From Salinicola tamaricis (GTDB taxonomy: Bacteria > Pseudomonadota > Gammaproteobacteria > Pseudomonadales > Halomonadaceae), in NCBI RefSeq assembly GCF_003006155.1, contig NZ_CP023559.1, positions 1,860,001 through 1,924,000 on the forward strand: a DNA stretch of 64,000 bases. The letters run 5' to 3'. Positions 60,702 through 64,000 of the stretch are shown piece after piece. Under the pieces are notes generated by a model. That model was not told the origin of the DNA. It saw only the letters and a program-made list of their open reading frames with translations, and made no database searches. Within the stretch, counting starts at the first letter, position 1; each line of letters starts with the position of its first letter. The position numbers and the translations under genes were made by a program.

Positions 60702-62126
60702 ATGACCAGCCATGCTCCAGATGCTCCGGCCGACACGCCTGCCGCCCGCCATGACGCGCCTGCCGACACCCTGATCGTCGGTGCCGGTGCCACCGGCCTC
60801 GCCGCTGCCTGGGCCCTGGCCAAGCAGGGCAAACAGGTGACGCTGCTCGAAGCCGGGGCGCGCGTCGGCGGCAATATCGCCAGCGAGCGCGACGGCGAGT
60901 GGCAGATCGAACACGGCCCCAACACCGTGATCATGAAGCCGCCGCTCTACGCGCTGCTCGACGAACTCGATCTATTGGGTGAGGCGCAGCCGGCCAACCG
61001 CATCGCCAACAAGCGCTATGTGGTGCTCGACGGCAAGCCGGTGGCGCTGCCGATGACCCCGGTCGAGGCGCTGACCAGCCCGATCATCGGCTGGCGTGGC
61101 TGGGCACGGCTGCTGCGCGAGCCGCTGCTGCCGCGTGGGCGCCAAGCGGAGGAGTCGCTGGCGGCGTTCGTCGAGCGACGTCTCGGCCGGCGCGTGCTCC
61201 AGCGTATGGTCGACCCCTTCGTCTCCGGGGTCTATGCCGGGGACCCGGCCAGGCTCTCGGTGCAGGCGGCGATGCCGCGCCTGGCGGCGATCGAGCGCGA
61301 GCACCGTTCGCTGATCCTCGGCGGTCTCAAACGCCTGCGCCAGAGCCGGCGCGAGCCTTCGCCGATACCCGCTGCCTGGCGCGGCCAACTGGTCAGTTTC
61401 CCCGGCGGGTTGGTGCGGCTGGCCGAGCGTCTGGCCGAGTGCATCACGGCGCAGCCGAGTGCCGCCATCGAGACCGAGTGCGAGATCGTCGGCGTGCGCC
61501 GTGATGGCCAGGGCTGGGTGGCGCGCGCGCGTGACGGGCGCGAATGGCGCGGGCGGCAGCTGCTCCTGGCGGTGCCGGCGCCGCTGGCGGCGAGCTGGCT
61601 CGAAGCGCTCGACCCGGCCCTGGCCGAGCCGCTGGCGGAGATCGTCTATCCGCCGGTCAACGCCGTGGCGCTGGGCTTTCGCGATGCCGATATCGATCAC
61701 CCGCTGGATGGCTTCGGTGTGCTCATTCCGCGGGCCGAAGGGCGCCCGACGCTGGGCGCGCTGTTCCCCTCCACGCTCTTTCCCGGCCGCGCCCCTGACG
61801 GCCACAAACTGCTCAACGTCTTCATCGGCGGCCGCCAATCCCCCGAGGCCGCGGCGGGCGACGACGACACCCTCAGTCAGCGCGTGCAGGCGGATCTGAG
61901 CGATATTCTGGGGATTCGCGGTGAGCCGGTATGGCGGCGGGTGGTGCGCTGGCCGCAGGCGATTCCGCAGTACGAACTCGGCCACGGCGAGCGGCTGGCA
62001 CGGCTCGACGCCGCGCTGGCGCGTCACCCCGGCCTGCACCTGGGCGGCAACTGGCGCGGCGGTATCGCCGTGGGCGACTGCCTGGAGAATGGCCGGCTGT
62101 TGGGTGAGGCGCTCGCCACGCGTTGA
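60702..62126 (+). CDS. hemG: Protoporphyrinogen oxidase, HemY/HemG flavoprotein type
   Basis: 474-residue FAD enzyme that oxidises protoporphyrinogen IX to protoporphyrin IX in heme synthesis. Seen: DTLIVGAGATGLAAAWALAK (dinucleotide motif), QVTLLEAGARVGGNIASERD, EWQIEHGPNTVI, FVERRLGRRVLQRMVDPFVS, GVYAGDPARLSVQAAMPRLA, VSFPGGLVRLAERLAE, and LHLGGNWRGGIAVGDCLENG near the end. The ATG at 60702 starts a 20-residue Ala/Pro-rich leader before the FAD motif. Intact, and not clustered with other hem genes. Confidence 0.93.
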   Translation: MTSHAPDAPADTPAARHDAPADTLIVGAGATGLAAAWALAKQGKQVTLLEAGARVGGNIASERDGEWQIEHGPNTVIMKPPLYALLDELDLLGEAQPANRIANKRYVVLDGKPVALPMTPVEALTSPIIGWRGWARLLREPLLPRGRQAEESLAAFVERRLGRRVLQRMVDPFVSGVYAGDPARLSVQAAMPRLAAIEREHRSLILGGLKRLRQSRREPSPIPAAWRGQLVSFPGGLVRLAERLAECITAQPSAAIETECEIVGVRRDGQGWVARARDGREWRGRQLLLAVPAPLAASWLEALDPALAEPLAEIVYPPVNAVALGFRDADIDHPLDGFGVLIPRAEGRPTLGALFPSTLFPGRAPDGHKLLNVFIGGRQSPEAAAGDDDTLSQRVQADLSDILGIRGEPVWRRVVRWPQAIPQYELGHGERLARLDAALARHPGLHLGGNWRGGIAVGDCLENGRLLGEALATR

Positions 62127-62161
62127 GCGGCGAGCGCGGGGCGGTCGTGACTTGTCGGCCG

Positions 62162-63019
<858 letters not shown>

Positions 63020-63109
63020 GAAACCCCTCGGCGTGCGGCTGTGGATAGAGTATCGATTATGGACTTGTGCACAGGCAGTTTAGCAAGTCGGCTGGCAAAG
63101 CTCCGCCGT

Positions 63110-64000
63110 TCAGTAGCCGCGCGCGGCATCGGCGAGGTCGGCGACTTCGCCGTGGGCCTCGAACTGTCGGATATTGGCGGCGACGATACGACTGCCGCTC
63201 TCCGGGTCGATCAGCGAGGCGACATGCGGTGTCACGGTGATCTGCGGGTGGCGCCAGAACGGATGCGCCGGGGGTAGCGGTTCCTGACGGAAGACGTCGA
63301 GGGTAGCGTGACTCAGCTGGCCGCTGGCGAGCGCAGCGAGCAGGTCTTCTTCGACCAGGTGGGGGCCGCGCCCGGCGTTGATCAGGCTGGCGCCGCGGGG
63401 CAGCTTGGCGAACAGCGCGGCGTCGAGGAGATTCTCGGTGGCGGGCGTCAGCGGCAGCAGACACACCAGAATCTCGCAGCGCTGGAGGAAGGTCGCGAAT
63501 TCGGCCTCGCCGGCGTAAGTCACGACCCCTTCGATCGCGCGCGGGGTGCGTGCCCAGCCGAGCGTCTCGAAGCCGAGCGCGGCGAGCGTTCGCGCCGCGG
63601 CACCGCCGAGGTTGCCGAGCCCCATGACCCCGACCCGGCGCCGGGTGGCCGGCGGCACCACCTGCTGCGCCCAGCGCTGTTGGCGCTGGTTGGCGGCAAT
63701 CACGGGCATCCCACGATGATGGCGCAGCACGTGCAGCGCCACGTACTCGCGCATGCTCTGAGTCAGATCCGTGCCCACCGTGCGGATGATCGGCACCCCC
63801 GATGGCAGCTCGCGGTCGGCGAGGACGTGATCGATGCCCGCCCCCAGCGAGACGATCGCCTTGAGGTTGGGAAAGGGCGTGAAGGTGCCGTCGACGGGGC
63901 GCCAGACCACCGCATAGCGGACCGCGGCCGGGTCGCCGGGATCCTCCGCCGGGCGCAGCGTCCACTCGGGCAGCAGCGGCGCGAGCTGGGCGATCCACCA
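63110..64000 (-). CDS. ghrA: Glyoxylate/hydroxypyruvate reductase A-like dehydrogenase (5' end outside window)
   Basis: The minus-strand frame is open to the window edge, reading WWIAQLAPLLPEWTL at the edge, so only a few N-terminal residues are missing. NAD(P) motif VGVMGLGNLGGAAARTLAAL, catalytic Arg region LPRGASLINAGRGPHLVEED, Glu in TLDVFRQEPLPPAHPFWRHP, and His in ITVTPHVASLIDPESG. C-terminus ADLADAARGY as in E. coli GhrA (DRARGY). Reduces glyoxylate or hydroxypyruvate with NADPH. Confidence 0.93.
   Translation of the reverse strand, partial: WWIAQLAPLLPEWTLRPAEDPGDPAAVRYAVVWRPVDGTFTPFPNLKAIVSLGAGIDHVLADRELPSGVPIIRTVGTDLTQSMREYVALHVLRHHRGMPVIAANQRQQRWAQQVVPPATRRRVGVMGLGNLGGAAARTLAALGFETLGWARTPRAIEGVVTYAGEAEFATFLQRCEILVCLLPLTPATENLLDAALFAKLPRGASLINAGRGPHLVEEDLLAALASGQLSHATLDVFRQEPLPPAHPFWRHPQITVTPHVASLIDPESGSRIVAANIRQFEAHGEVADLADAARGY

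Overview
The window looks like a chromosomal segment of a high-GC, moderately halophilic gammaproteobacterium of the Halomonadaceae type (Halomonas/Salinicola/Kushneria-like). This is an inference from gene content: a predicted glycine-betaine binding protein, choline-sulfatase, glpFKD, ugp, dpp, an SbmA-type transporter, and many LysR/GntR-controlled catabolic cassettes. No rRNA, tRNA, CRISPR array, prophage or transposase gene was seen. About half of the genes are interrupted by frameshifts although both halves stay highly conserved. Most junctions I reconstructed by hand (proX-like, dppA, dppB, matC-like, kdgD, gudD, acdS) are repaired by adding one base, so I suspect deletion-biased sequencing error rather than mass decay. 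Genes whose frame is broken here carry the type 'pseudogene', but the call names the likely functional product.

Layout. 0.1-7.2 kb: a small PD-(D/E)XK-like protein; a minus-strand operon GntR regulator - ADP-ribosylglycohydrolase - NCS1 permease - PfkB kinase (a yegUVW-like set with a different transporter); an orphan ABC binding protein whose permease is reduced to seven codons; a LysR gene. 7.3-19.4 kb: mdaB, an MFS transporter, a D-lactate/glycolate-type FAD oxidase, an alanine/sodium symporter with a divergent HTH regulator, a Tat-exported PhoD phosphatase, a CBS protein, an ornithine cyclodeaminase-family enzyme, and an Old Yellow Enzyme divergent from a LysR gene. 19.4-25.8 kb: an OsmC-YcaO fusion and glpK-glpF-glpD. 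26-41 kb: an iron ABC permease/ATPase pair with a Fur-like site, a betaine binding protein, the dppABCDF operon, the convergent ugpBAEC operon carrying a MITE-like element, and sbmA. 41-49.7 kb: a GntR/amidohydrolase/MatC-type transporter cassette, an M14 carboxypeptidase, an amidase, and ACC deaminase with its divergent Lrp-type regulator. 49.9-54.2 kb: a complete non-phosphorylative D-glucarate pathway. 54.4-64 kb: an NTF2-like protein, choline-sulfatase, the ABC-F protein YbiT, an isochorismatase-like hydrolase, an arylsulfotransferase-like protein, protoporphyrinogen oxidase, NagD and GhrA (cut by the window edge).

How the parts fit. Most genes serve scavenging of organic solutes: glycerol and glycerol-3-phosphate (glpFKD, ugpBAEC), peptides (dpp, M14 peptidase, amidase, sbmA), D-glucarate to 2-oxoglutarate, ACC to 2-oxobutyrate and ammonia, and choline sulfate to choline. 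ACC deaminase, glucarate use and choline-sulfate use together hint at plant or plant-debris association, which is inference only.

The most distinctive non-coding theme is that many spacers next to transport or catabolic genes carry short tandem repeats of different unit length (7, 15, 16, 21, 22 and about 37 bp). There is also a 105-bp element found twice in opposite orientation, each copy directly behind a stop codon, and a 153-bp MITE-like element between ugpB and ugpA.
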